A stretch of DNA of 64,000 nucleotides from Xanthobacter flavus (lineage in GTDB: Bacteria > Pseudomonadota > Alphaproteobacteria > Rhizobiales > Xanthobacteraceae): the NCBI RefSeq assembly GCF_017875275.1, contig NZ_JAGGML010000001.1:4857001-4921000 (forward strand). Reading direction: 5' to 3'. The position numbers and the translations under genes were made by a program. Positions 33,857 to 42,905 of the stretch are shown in pieces. The notes beneath the pieces are model-generated. The model was not told the DNA's origin, searched no databases, and worked only from the letters and a program-made list of their open reading frames with translations. How positions within the stretch are numbered: position 1 is the first letter of the stretch; every line of letters begins with the position of its first letter.

Positions 33857-35380
33857 ATGAGCCAGTCGTCCGCGCCCCGGCCCCAAGCGCACGATGCGAT
33901 GGGGTCCGAACGCGCCTCCTCCGGCCCCAAACGGATTATCGACTGCGACGTCTGCGTGGTGGGAGGCGATGTCGCCGGTCTCGTTCTGGCCGGAGATCTC
34001 GCGCGGCGCGGCCGCGACGTGGTGCTGCTGGCAATGGCCGGGCCGTCCGCTGCCGTTCCGTCGTGGTCGCTCGATGGGGTCATCGCGGCGGGGTTTCCGC
34101 TTTCGACGCGCGAGCTTGTCGCACGCATTGGCCGCGATGACGCTCAGGAGCTGCTCATTCTGTCCGCCCAGGCCGCGGAGGCGGGGCTGTCGCTGACCGA
34201 GCGACTCGGGGTGGATATCGGCCCGCGCGGCCGGCTGACCGTGGCGCGCGCACACGCCGCCGAGGACCTTCATCGCGAGCAGGATCTGCGCCAGGAGCTG
34301 GTGCCGGATACCACCGTCTTCGTCGGCGCGGAGGATCTCGCCGCCCTTCTCGGGACCGATGCATTTGCCGCCGGCATCGGCGTCGTGCCGGCCGAGCGCG
34401 TCCGCACGACATCGCTGGTCGCCGCGCTGGAAGAGGCGGCACGGACCGCCGGCGTCCGCTTCTTCAGCGTGGAGAGCGCGCTTTCGGTCGATCTCAAGGG
34501 CGTTCGGAAGTATCTAGATACGTCAAACCAGCGGGTGCGCGCATTTCAGGTCGCGGTCTGCGGCGCGGCGGCCTTTGCCCGCCTCGGGTCCGGCGTTGCC
34601 CGTCTGCCGCGCGCGCCGTGGGTGTCCGGCGGATTTCGCCTGCCGAACAGCAATGTACCGTATGGGGGCCTCGTCGAGGAATTCGGCCTGTCGGGGCTCG
34701 CCTACCATTTCGACGGCGACCGGCTGGCGCTGGCGGCGCAATGCGCCTTGCCGGTGATGACACGGGTCGGTGCCGCGCGCGTGCTGCGGCGCCATGCGGC
34801 CGAGGTCTATCCGGTCGGCACCGGGCTGGTGGAGGGCGCACGGGGGCGCAATGTGCCCGATCCCGGCGGCATGCCGTTGCTATATGAGGGGGAGCGGGGC
34901 GTCTGGTACGCGCTTGCGCCGGGGGCGGGATCGCTGGGGCTGGAGTTCCTGGCCGCCCGGCTCATTGTCGGCGCTATCGCCGAGCGCGATGATCGGATCG
35001 CGCTCCTCCAGCCATTCGCGACGGGCGGGCTGACCGGCTGGACGGGTCGCGCGGCGCGCTTCGCCTCCTTCTGGCACGTCCGCCTCGCTGCCCGCCTGCA
35101 TCTGGACAAGGCCGCGCCGGTATCGGCGCCAGCGCAGGCGGCGGACGGTTCGCAGCCTCTGCCGACGCCGGCCACGGCAGGCGCCCTCGTGCGCCGCAGC
35201 CTCGCCTCCGCCGCCTCGGCCTCGCGTCACGCGGCGCGCGCGGCGCTGCATGCGGCGTCCGGCTGGGCCTCCGCTCTCGCGGAGCGTGCCGCTCTGGAGC
35301 GCACCCGCCGCCGCCGTCGTCCGGACGGACTCGATCCGCATGGAGAGCCGGACGAGGAGGCACCGCCTCAGCGGCGATAG
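33857..35380 (+). CDS. FAD-dependent oxidoreductase-like protein with degenerate nucleotide motif
   Basis: The 507-residue protein has an N-terminal Rossmann-like segment CDVCVVGGDVAGLVLAGDLA, in which the usual G-x-G-x-x-G reads G-G-D-V-A-G, with the second glycine replaced by Asp. Further DAO-like wording is present: VRTTSLVAALEEAARTAGVRF, LPRAPWVSGGFRLPNSN. The last 110 residues are Ala/Arg-rich and end in a strongly basic stretch RTRRRRRPDG. The ATG at 33857 is chosen over TTG at 33845. It may not bind FAD in the normal way. Its substrate is unknown, and it overlaps the convergent membrane-protein gene by 13 bases. Confidence 0.65.
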   Translation: MSQSSAPRPQAHDAMGSERASSGPKRIIDCDVCVVGGDVAGLVLAGDLARRGRDVVLLAMAGPSAAVPSWSLDGVIAAGFPLSTRELVARIGRDDAQELLILSAQAAEAGLSLTERLGVDIGPRGRLTVARAHAAEDLHREQDLRQELVPDTTVFVGAEDLAALLGTDAFAAGIGVVPAERVRTTSLVAALEEAARTAGVRFFSVESALSVDLKGVRKYLDTSNQRVRAFQVAVCGAAAFARLGSGVARLPRAPWVSGGFRLPNSNVPYGGLVEEFGLSGLAYHFDGDRLALAAQCALPVMTRVGAARVLRRHAAEVYPVGTGLVEGARGRNVPDPGGMPLLYEGERGVWYALAPGAGSLGLEFLAARLIVGAIAERDDRIALLQPFATGGLTGWTGRAARFASFWHVRLAARLHLDKAAPVSAPAQAADGSQPLPTPATAGALVRRSLASAASASRHAARAALHAASGWASALAERAALERTRRRRRPDGLDPHGEPDEEAPPQRR

Positions 35381-35898
35381 AAGGCTTGCGGGCGCGTGCC
35401 TTCGCGGAAATAGCCGAAGAACGCGGCCACACCGGCCGCCTGCGCCAGAAGCCCCGGCATCAGCGCCGCGAACGCGCCGAGATCGGCGCCGTCCGGAGCA
35501 ATGGCGTCGCGGATGGCGAACTGGCAGTAGCCGGTGGTGAACAGCCACAGCACAAGCAGCCACGGCAGGACCAGCAGGGCGATGCGCGCGCGGGCGACGG
35601 TGAGCACCACCATGGTCACCGCCCAGCCGAACAGCACCGCCTGCGGCATCAGCCCCAGCCGCATCACCTGCTGCGGCACCCCGGAGCCAGCGAATGAATC
35701 AAACAACGCCGAGCGCGCGCCGGTGACGCCTAGCGCCGAAATGAGCGTGAAGAGCCCGGCCAAGGGCAAAGCGGCGATGCCGCAGGCGCACCAGAACAGG
35801 AAGGCCAGCGGCCCGCCGAGACGGGCCGGGCGTTGGGCCGGGTCGGTGGGCGGGGCGGGGGCGCGGGGCGGGACTTGGGGCATGGAGGGAGCGGTCAT
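35368..35898 (-). CDS. Four-helix membrane protein, possibly DUF2569
   Basis: The 176-residue protein has a Pro-rich N-terminus of about 27 residues and four hydrophobic segments (FLFWCACGIAALPLAGLFTL; MPQAVLFGWAVTMVVLTVA; ALLVLPWLLVLWLFTTGYCQ; LMPGLLAQAAGVAAFFGYF). The closing FREGTRPQAFYRR resembles the short basic end of DUF2569 proteins. The ATG at 35898 follows GAGGATCCTC. The function is unknown. Confidence 0.6.
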   Translation of the reverse strand: MTAPSMPQVPPRAPAPPTDPAQRPARLGGPLAFLFWCACGIAALPLAGLFTLISALGVTGARSALFDSFAGSGVPQQVMRLGLMPQAVLFGWAVTMVVLTVARARIALLVLPWLLVLWLFTTGYCQFAIRDAIAPDGADLGAFAALMPGLLAQAAGVAAFFGYFREGTRPQAFYRR

Positions 35899-35960
35899 GA
35901 GGATCCTCGGATCCTCCGGCTTATAGACGATCCCGCTCGCCATGCACCCGGCAACCCCGG

Positions 35961-35986
35961 CCTGACACGCTGCAAGCTGTGTCAGG
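35961..35986 (-). terminator. Hairpin spanning the P1 peptidase stop codon
   Basis: CCTGACAC (35961-35968) pairs with GTGTCAGG (35979-35986); three more pairs are possible in the ten-base loop. The stop codon of the minus-strand peptidase gene (35984-35982) is inside the stem. No U-tract follows, so it may protect or end the mRNA. Confidence 0.4.
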
Positions 35987-36974
35987 CGCCGAAATGGTCG
36001 CGCCAGGTCTTCTGGCTATCCGCGAAGGGCAGCCGCCGCGCCTCGTAGACCGCCCGCGCCACGGCCCGCGCCAGCACGATGGAGGCGAGCGCACCCAGCC
36101 GGGCGAGATCGGGCAGCGGCGCTTCCAGCGGCTTGCGTCCCGTGGCCATGGCGAACACCACATCGCCATCCAGCGGCGTGTGCACGGGAAACAACGAGAG
36201 CGCCAATCCGTTCTGCGCCATGATGGCGAGGCGGCGCGCCTGCACGGGGGAGAGCACCGCATCCGTCGCCACAACGGCGATGGTGGTGGCGAAGCGAGAG
36301 ATGCCGCCCTTCAGCCGGGGATCGCCGGCCTCGTCAGGAACCCGCGCCGGTACGCCCAGTCCACCGAATTCCCCATCCCGCTCATAGTGGCCGGCGCGGA
36401 AATGCGGGCCGTCGCCGAAGAGGGGGCTGCCGGCGGCATTCACCGCGACGATGGCCCCGACCACATGGCCGGTGGACGTCATCGCCGAAGCCGAACCCAG
36501 TCCGCCCTTGACCGTCGCGGTGGTGCAGCCCGTGCCCGCGCCGACCGAGCCGAGGTGGAAGTCTACATCCGCCGCCTCAAGAGCGTCGCGGCCGAGCTGG
36601 AGGTAGGGCGGATGGCCCTCCCAGCCCTTGTCGCCGCCGTTGAGCAGGTCGAACAGGATGGCGCCGGGCACGATGGGCACACGCGCGGTGCCGACCGCGA
36701 AGCCCCGTCCGCGCGCCGCCAGCCCCGCCATGACGCCGGACGCGGCATCCAGCCCGAAGGCCGAGCCGCCCGACAGCGTGATGGCGTCCACGCGCTCCAC
36801 GGTCGCCGCGGGGTCGAGGAGGTCGGTCTCCCGCGTGCCCGGCCCACCGCCGCGCACGTCCACCGCCGCTACCGCCGGCTCCTCGGCGAGGATCACGGTG
36901 ACGCCGGTGCCGATGTGCGGCTCGGTGGCGTTGCCGACCAGGAGGCCGGGGACGTCGGTAATCAGATTGCGCAG
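35982..36974 (-). CDS. P1-family (DmpA-like) aminopeptidase, apparent CTG start
   Basis: P1 peptidases are N-terminal-nucleophile enzymes that self-cleave and act as aminopeptidases or amidases on small peptides. Seen are ITLSGGSAFGLDAASG, the nucleophile region GAGTGCTTATVKGGLGSAS, and LSPVQARRLAIMAQNG. The frame contains no ATG, and its only GTG or TTG before the conserved core is GTG at 36896, which would cut off the conserved N-terminus. A CTG at 36974, six bases after GAGGAG, yields M-R-N-L-I-T-D-V-P-G-L-L-V-G, exactly the usual family start, and 330 residues in total. I therefore annotate CTG initiation. Confidence 0.85.
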   Translation of the reverse strand: MRNLITDVPGLLVGNATEPHIGTGVTVILAEEPAVAAVDVRGGGPGTRETDLLDPAATVERVDAITLSGGSAFGLDAASGVMAGLAARGRGFAVGTARVPIVPGAILFDLLNGGDKGWEGHPPYLQLGRDALEAADVDFHLGSVGAGTGCTTATVKGGLGSASAMTSTGHVVGAIVAVNAAGSPLFGDGPHFRAGHYERDGEFGGLGVPARVPDEAGDPRLKGGISRFATTIAVVATDAVLSPVQARRLAIMAQNGLALSLFPVHTPLDGDVVFAMATGRKPLEAPLPDLARLGALASIVLARAVARAVYEARRLPFADSQKTWRDHFGA

Positions 36975-37110
36975 CGCGCGCTCCTCAGGCTGGACGGCGT
37001 TCGGCCGACGATACGACAGGGCACGGGATAAAAAAGACCGCGCCGGGCGTCATCGGCCCGGCGCGGTTCTGATCTTCCGGCACTTGGTCCGGGATGGGCG
37101 AGCGCCTTCC

Positions 37111-40100
37111 TCAGTCGAGACGACCGGAGGCGTGGGCGAGCATGGTGTAGACCTTGCCTGTGTCGGAGGTCAGGTACGTGCGCGCCAGCGTGCTGCCGCG
37201 GTTGTCGCCCGACACCTGATCGATCAGCCGCTCGAACTCGGCGACATAGCGGTCCACGGTCTCGCGGAAGCCTGCGTCGGCGCGGTAGCGGCGCTTGAGG
37301 GCGTCAAAGGTCTGCTGGCCCTGGAGGGTGTAGAGCCGGCGGGAGAAGACGTGGCTATCGCCATTGTTGTGGCGCTCCCACATCTCGACGGCCGCCTGAT
37401 GATCAACCATGCGGGCGATGTCGGACGAGAGGTCGTCGAGGCTGTCCGGGGCCGCGACGGGAGCTGGGGCCGCCGCGCGGGTAGAGCGCGGCGCCTCCTC
37501 GTCGATATCGCCGGAGGCGCGGGCGAGCAGCTCGCTCAGCCAGCTGTCACGCTCCTCGCCGGTGTTCTCGGCGCGGCTGGCCGGACGCGCTGCGGGACGT
37601 TCCGCAGGCTCGGCGCGGCGGCTCGCCGGGGTGGCGGGGGCGCGGCGCAGTTCGGCCTGGAGCAGGCTGGCGCCTTCGCTGCGGGCCGGCTCGGTGCGGC
37701 CGGTTTCGCCGCGGGCGAGGTCGCCACGGGCAAGGTCCTGCCGGCCGGTCTCGCTACGGCTCGTTTCGCCGCGGGTCGGTTCAGCGCGCTGGATGTCCGA
37801 GCGGGTGTTCTCGGCGCGGGGCTCGCGCTCGGGTCGGCTGCGGAGGGCGGAGGCCGTCTCGCGGCTGGCGCGGGCGCTGTCCTGCTGGGCGGCGCGGGCC
37901 GAGGCTTCCACCACGTCCAGCGCCTGGCCCTGGCGGGCGACGATCTCGTTGAGTTCGGCGAGGGCCTTGATCTGCTCGGCCACGGCGCGACGCATGGTGG
38001 CGGCGCTCGCCTCGGTCTCGGCGGGCAGTTCGAGGATGCCGCGCTTCATCTCCTCGCGGGCGAGGGTGATGGCCTGCTGCACGTCCTCTGCCACCCGCTT
38101 GAGGTCGGTGGCCACGGCCGTGAAGCGGTTGCCGGTTTCGCCGAACAGGGTGTGCACGTCGTTGAGCGCGGCCTCGTAGGTCTGGCGCAGGGCGGCGGCG
38201 GAGCGCTCCCGCTCGGCCTCGGCCGCGTGGCGCACCAGCGCGAGCTGCTGCGACACCGCCTCGGTGGAGCCCGACGTGGCCGCGGCGATGACGTTGGCGA
38301 TCTCGCCGGCCCGCTGCTGGGAGGCGGTATAGGTCTCGTCGAGCATGGTGTGGAAGGCGGCGAGCCGGCTCTCCACGTCTCCGACCCGCTGCGCCAAAGA
38401 CCTGGCCAGCTGCTCCATCGCCTCGCGGCGCGCGGCGAGGGTGCTGTCCACCTGATCGTGGGTGGAGGCCAGCGTCTGGGTCGCCTCGTCCATCAGGCGG
38501 CGGTTCTGGTCGAGCCGCTCGGACAGGGAGGACATCTGCGCCAGCGCGCTGGCGGAGACTTCCTTGAGCGAGCCGATCTGCGACTGGAAGCGATCGGCGG
38601 TGGCATCGGCGCTGAGGGCGATGCCCGCAACCGTCCCCCCAAACCCTTCCACCTGCCGGGCAAAGGAGCCGGCGAAGGCGTCGAGGTTGGACACCGCTTG
38701 GGTGAGGGCGCCCTGGAAGGTGGCGTTGGCGTCGTCGAGGCGCTCGATGATGACGCCCACGTCCGTGCGCAGGGCGCTGTTGGTGGCGGTGATCTCCGTC
38801 ACCGCGCGCTGGCTGGTGCGCTCCAGCGCGGAGAGGAAGGTGCCGTTCTTGTCGTCGATGAGGTGGGCGATCTCGGTCAGGCGTGTGCCGAGGTTGTCCG
38901 CCACCTTCTCCGAATGCTCGGTGAGGGTCCGGCTGACGTTGCTCGACAGGGTGGTGAGCGAGCGCTCCACCTGGCTCGCCTCCGCGCGCAGGGCACCGGA
39001 GACGGTCTCGATGCGGCCGACAAGGGCATCGGCGATGGCAGTGCCGCGCACCTCAAGCGAGGTGGCGACGCCGTCGAGGCGGCCGAGCACCAGTTCCTCG
39101 ATGCGATGGACGCGGCCATCCAGCACGGAGGCGATCTCCTGCGCCCGGACGCCGATGTTGCGGTTCACCGCGTCGGCACGGTCGGTGAGCACCTCGCCCA
39201 GCGCCTTGGAGCGGGTGGCGAAGAAGTTCTCCAGCGTCTCCACCGACTTGTCGAGGGAGTCCGTGGCGTTCTTCGTGCCCTCGGCGATGGTGCGGGCGAA
39301 GTTGACCGTGCGGGTGGCCAGGGTCTCGGTGAGGCTCTGAGCCCGCTGGTCCAGCGTCTGCTCGATGCGCGAGAAGCGCTGGTCCATGATGGTCGCCACC
39401 GTGTCGGTGGTGGCGGAGAGGCGCTCGTCCAGCGTGGACGTGGCGAGGCGCAGGTTCTCGTTCACCAGCGCCACCCGGTGGGTGATCTGGTCCACCAGCT
39501 CGGGGGCGTGGACCTTCACCGTGGTGTCGAAGTTCTTCACGCCGTCCTGCATGACGCGGGCGAGGTGCGAGGAGTCATGCTGCATGCGATCGGCGAGCTC
39601 GGCGCCGCGCACGGTGATGGTCTCCTCCATGGCCTTCAGGCGGGCGGTGAGCATCTCCTTGATGGCGTCGCTCTTGGTGCCGATGGTGGCGACCAGGATG
39701 TCGGCGGTCTCGCGGAAGGCTTCCGTGACCTTGGACCCGCGGGCGCCGATGGCCTGCGTGACCTCGGTGGCGACGCGCGACAGGCGTTCGGTCATGTCCT
39801 CGCCTGCGCCGTTGAGGGACGCGGCGACCTCGTTGCCCTTGTCCACCAGCGCGGTGACGACCTGGTTGCTGGAGCGGTCGAGGGAGGATGTGATGCGCTC
39901 GCCCGTCTCGGAGAGGCGCTGCTGGAGGTCCTCGCCGCGCACGGCGACGGCCTCGTAGATGCGGTTGCCAGTGGCCTCGATGCGGTCGGCGAGGTCGGTG
40001 CCGCGCACGGCCAGCGTCTCCGCGACCCGCTCGCCGGTCTCCTCCAGCTTGCGGACGAGTTCGCCGCCGCGGGTGGAGAATTCCACCACCGCGCTCTCGC

Positions 40101-41466
40101 TGGTGGCGCGGAAGGCGGAGTTCACCTCGGCCACGCGCACGTCGATGTCGTCGGCGAAGCGGCCCACGTTCTCGGCCAGCGTTTCGGTGATGCCCTGCTT
40201 GAGGCGGTCAATGTTGCTGTTCACCTCGTCGCCCCAGCGCTCGACGAGCTGCGACACGTCGGTGGTGGTGGCGAGCAGGTTGGAGGCGAGGTCGTCGGTG
40301 CGCGAACGCAACGTCTCCACCAGCAGATCGCCGGACTCGGAGAGATCCTGCCGGATGTCGGAGCCGGTGAGTTGCAGGCGGTCGATCAGCTCGCCGCCCT
40401 TGGCGGTGAGGCTGTCGATCATGCTGTCGCCCACGCGGGCGAGGGCGGCGGTGATGTGCTCGCCCTTCTGGCCGAGGATCTCGGTGACCTGCTCGCTCGC
40501 CTCCAGCATGGTGGTGTGGATGCGGGAGGCGACGTCCTTCACCTCGCTGGAGAGCACCGTCTCGGCGGCGATGATGCCCTCGCGCAGGCGCTCGGTCTCG
40601 ATCTGGATATTGTGGCGCTCGGCCTGGAGGTCGTCGATGAGCGTGCGGATGCGCGTCTCGTTCTCCTCGTAGGCGCGCTCGAGGGTGGAGACTTCGGCGC
40701 GGACCATGGCCTCCAGCTCGCCGGCGCGGGCGACGGCGCGGTCCATGCCGTCACCCATCGCGGCCACCTCGCGGCGCACCGCCTGGCCAACGGTGACGAC
40801 GCTCTCGGTGGCGATGGACTCCGGCTGGGCGAGGCGCAGGGCGACCTCGGTCATGGAACGGGCGATGCCCTGCAGCTCCAGCGACCGGCGCACGATGCTG
40901 GCCATGCCGAAGAAGGCGAGCGGGGGAATGAGGATGCCGGCGAAGATGCCGAGCAGGGCCGGGGAGTCGCCCAGCGACTGCAGCCCGTTGGAGCTCGCCA
41001 TCAGGCCATGATGGACGGTGTAGGCGAAGATGATGCCGACCACGATCCAGACCAGCGAGGCGCCCGTTGCCCAATAGAAGGGCGTAACGGGGGGCTTCTT
41101 CTGCAACTGGCCGAGAAGCTGGCCGATGGGCTGGCGATCGTCGTTGGCGGCGCGGCGCTCGGCCTCGCTGCGCGGGCGGGGCGCTCCCTCGCGGCGGCCG
41201 CCGTCGACACGCACCTCACCGCCCTCCGAGGGACGGGGGCGACGATTGATGGGGCGTCCTTCGCGCTGCTGTCCGGGGCCGGTCATGACACGATCGGGAG
41301 AGGGCGGGCGGTCCAGCGGGGTGCCGCGATCCGGCGGCAGGGGCGCTTCGCCTCCTTTTGCCGCTGCCGCATTGGCCTCGGCATTGTCGAGCTCGAGCGT
41401 CAGAGCCTCCTGGATGGCCGACAGAGCCGCCTCGGTCGGATCCTGGATCTTCTTCGGGTTCTTCAT
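37111..41466 (-). CDS. Giant helical membrane protein, growth-pole-ring (GPR)-like
   Basis: The 1451-residue protein has a disordered N-terminus, two transmembrane helices (about residues 130-152, WATGASLVWIVVGIIFAY, and 170-192, LLGIFAGILIPPLAFFGMA), then about 1000 residues of continuous amphipathic helix with recurring units such as RGTDLADRIEATGNRI and RGEDLQQRLSETGERI, like apolipoprotein repeats. A charged linker (about 1180-1345) with TRGETSRSETGRQD repeats leads to a conserved 100-residue end (VDHQAAVEMWERHNNGDSHV). This plan matches GPR of Agrobacterium, a ring protein needed for polar growth, and more loosely TipN of Caulobacter. The ATG at 41466 is chosen over an upstream one. Function is inferred from architecture. 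Confidence 0.8.
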   Translation of the reverse strand: MKNPKKIQDPTEAALSAIQEALTLELDNAEANAAAAKGGEAPLPPDRGTPLDRPPSPDRVMTGPGQQREGRPINRRPRPSEGGEVRVDGGRREGAPRPRSEAERRAANDDRQPIGQLLGQLQKKPPVTPFYWATGASLVWIVVGIIFAYTVHHGLMASSNGLQSLGDSPALLGIFAGILIPPLAFFGMASIVRRSLELQGIARSMTEVALRLAQPESIATESVVTVGQAVRREVAAMGDGMDRAVARAGELEAMVRAEVSTLERAYEENETRIRTLIDDLQAERHNIQIETERLREGIIAAETVLSSEVKDVASRIHTTMLEASEQVTEILGQKGEHITAALARVGDSMIDSLTAKGGELIDRLQLTGSDIRQDLSESGDLLVETLRSRTDDLASNLLATTTDVSQLVERWGDEVNSNIDRLKQGITETLAENVGRFADDIDVRVAEVNSAFRATSESAVVEFSTRGGELVRKLEETGERVAETLAVRGTDLADRIEATGNRIYEAVAVRGEDLQQRLSETGERITSSLDRSSNQVVTALVDKGNEVAASLNGAGEDMTERLSRVATEVTQAIGARGSKVTEAFRETADILVATIGTKSDAIKEMLTARLKAMEETITVRGAELADRMQHDSSHLARVMQDGVKNFDTTVKVHAPELVDQITHRVALVNENLRLATSTLDERLSATTDTVATIMDQRFSRIEQTLDQRAQSLTETLATRTVNFARTIAEGTKNATDSLDKSVETLENFFATRSKALGEVLTDRADAVNRNIGVRAQEIASVLDGRVHRIEELVLGRLDGVATSLEVRGTAIADALVGRIETVSGALRAEASQVERSLTTLSSNVSRTLTEHSEKVADNLGTRLTEIAHLIDDKNGTFLSALERTSQRAVTEITATNSALRTDVGVIIERLDDANATFQGALTQAVSNLDAFAGSFARQVEGFGGTVAGIALSADATADRFQSQIGSLKEVSASALAQMSSLSERLDQNRRLMDEATQTLASTHDQVDSTLAARREAMEQLARSLAQRVGDVESRLAAFHTMLDETYTASQQRAGEIANVIAAATSGSTEAVSQQLALVRHAAEAERERSAAALRQTYEAALNDVHTLFGETGNRFTAVATDLKRVAEDVQQAITLAREEMKRGILELPAETEASAATMRRAVAEQIKALAELNEIVARQGQALDVVEASARAAQQDSARASRETASALRSRPEREPRAENTRSDIQRAEPTRGETSRSETGRQDLARGDLARGETGRTEPARSEGASLLQAELRRAPATPASRRAEPAERPAARPASRAENTGEERDSWLSELLARASGDIDEEAPRSTRAAAPAPVAAPDSLDDLSSDIARMVDHQAAVEMWERHNNGDSHVFSRRLYTLQGQQTFDALKRRYRADAGFRETVDRYVAEFERLIDQVSGDNRGSTLARTYLTSDTGKVYTMLAHASGRLD

Positions 41467-41849
41467 CTCGCTGTCGCCTCTGCCCGCTTTCGGTGCCGGG
41501 GCATGATGCCGCCAATGGCTCCGATACCCGTACACGCCCCCATCATCCGGCCACGCCGGACGAAGATGGTTTACCGTTTCTTATCCTAGACAGGCCTCGC
41601 CTCCGTTTGAACCGCCCGTGCCGCATTAATGAAGATATCGTTAATATCGAGCGGCTTGGCTTCAGCTTGGGCATTCCCGGTGAGGGGACGGGATCCGCGA
41701 CAATCGGCGCCCGCGCTGGTGCGGCGCGGGACAAGCCGCTATAGCCAGTGGCCGGAAAGCGGCTCCGCCTTGGCCTTCGGGCTGAGGCTTGCGAGCCGTC
41801 AAATCAAGCCACCGCCGCGCCCGCGGCGGAAGCCGGGAAGCGACACTCT
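41467..41849. other. Divergent intergenic region between the GPR-like and ferredoxin genes
   Basis: These 383 bases contain no supported gene. A less GC-rich segment (about 41615-41650) holds ATTAA and TTAAT separated by 11 bases (41625-41645) and the near repeat GATATCG/AATATCG, a likely promoter area for one of the divergent genes. Confidence 0.4.
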
Positions 41850-42170
41850 ATGGTTGCCATTACCTTCATCGAACACACCGGCGCTGTCCATAAGGTCGAC
41901 GGGCCGGAAGGCGCTACCGCCATGGAAACCGCCGTGCGCAATGGCGTTCCGGGCATCGTTGCGGAATGTGGCGGCGCCTGCGCCTGCGCGACCTGCCATG
42001 TCTATGTGGACGAGGCGTGGATTGAGAAGGTCGGCCAGCCCTCCGAGATGGAGGAGGGCATGCTCGATTTCGCAACCGACCTTCGCCCCACCTCCCGTCT
42101 GTCGTGCCAGATCAAGCTGACAGCGGCGCTGGACGGCCTGGTGCTCCACACGCCCGAAAACCAGGGCTGA
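41850..42170 (+). CDS. Adrenodoxin-type [2Fe-2S] ferredoxin
   Basis: The 106-residue protein carries the cluster ligands in the pattern C-x5-C-x2-C in [15 protein letters not shown], with the fourth Cys in SRLSCQIKL. This is the ISC/adrenodoxin class, used in iron-sulfur assembly or as electron donor to P450s and other oxygenases. The ATG at 41850 after GGAAG gives the usual [10 protein letters not shown] start. No isc genes or P450 lie next to it, so the partner is open. Confidence 0.95.
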   Translation: MVAITFIEHTGAVHKVDGPEGATAMETAVRNGVPGIVAECGGACACATCHVYVDEAWIEKVGQPSEMEEGMLDFATDLRPTSRLSCQIKLTAALDGLVLHTPENQG

Positions 42171-42200
42171 GGTCGGATCCTGGGGGGAGCTGCGCTCCTC

Positions 42201-42749
42201 TCAGTCCACCTTCTCGCCGGGATAGACGCCGAACAGCTGGTTCTGCTGGACATAACCGTCGAAGCCGTCGCCGGTGATGCGGCAGACCTTGCCATCACAG
42301 GCCTTCACCACGCCCAGCACGCTCGGCTCCAGCTTGGCCACGACCTTGGCATCGGAATCCGCCGAGCTGCGCAGGGGCACGGTTTCGCCCTTCAGCCAGG
42401 GGGCGACGAGGGCCGTCCGCCGCAGGGACAGCATGGAGTGGTAGACCCATCCCTCCGCGCCGTCGGCATCGCGGATGCGGCGCCACGTCTCATATTCGGC
42501 GGTCACCTCCACCGGCAGCCCGGCGCGGTTGAACACCCAGGCCACGTCCTGGTCCCGGTTTGGACCGTTGCGGACGTTCACCTTGTCTGCCTTCAGCGAG
42601 ACGAAGCGGGGAACCGGCAGGCCGGAGGTGCCGGGCTCGGCGGCGACTGCACCCGCAGCCGTTCCCACCATCATCGCCGCCGCAAGGGCCAGGGCTTTCA
42701 CCGACCGGCTGTCGAGGCTTCGCTTCAGATGAGTTCGTTTTGCGGGCAT
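42201..42749 (-). CDS. Secreted SH3-domain protein
   Basis: The 182-residue protein has a signal peptide (about residues 1-37, ending VAAEP) and two bacterial SH3-like segments: VSLKADKVNVRNGPNRDQDVAWVF, described here as its halves VSLKADKVNVRNGP and DQDVAWVF, and a second around VPLRSSADSDAKVVAKLEPS. Such SH3b domains usually bind cell-wall material. ATG at 42749 is used because it starts the signal peptide. It is convergent with the ferredoxin gene, 30 bases away. Confidence 0.85.
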   Translation of the reverse strand: MPAKRTHLKRSLDSRSVKALALAAAMMVGTAAGAVAAEPGTSGLPVPRFVSLKADKVNVRNGPNRDQDVAWVFNRAGLPVEVTAEYETWRRIRDADGAEGWVYHSMLSLRRTALVAPWLKGETVPLRSSADSDAKVVAKLEPSVLGVVKACDGKVCRITGDGFDGYVQQNQLFGVYPGEKVD

Positions 42750-42905
42750 GATGGGACCGTCCTTTCGCATCGCACCTAACAGACCGGAGGGGTGCGCCGC
42801 CGCGGCGGGCACGTCAAGGCCCTGCGTCTCGGCGCGCCTTGTGTTTCCCCGGCTGTCTGATAGACGGGACCAGAACCGTTAAGAAATGGGGAATGGGGAG
42901 TAACG

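Noticed and set aside
36628-41589. A 1653-codon open frame on the plus strand opposite the GPR-like gene
   Set aside because: It is the antisense of a GC-rich coding region with strong third-position bias; the translation is low-complexity Gly/Ala/Arg without domains, and the minus-strand protein has clear membrane helices and repeats.
41625-41645. A CtrA-type TTAA-TTAA site upstream of the GPR-like gene
   Set aside because: The half-sites are 11 bases apart rather than seven, so it does not fit the CtrA consensus.
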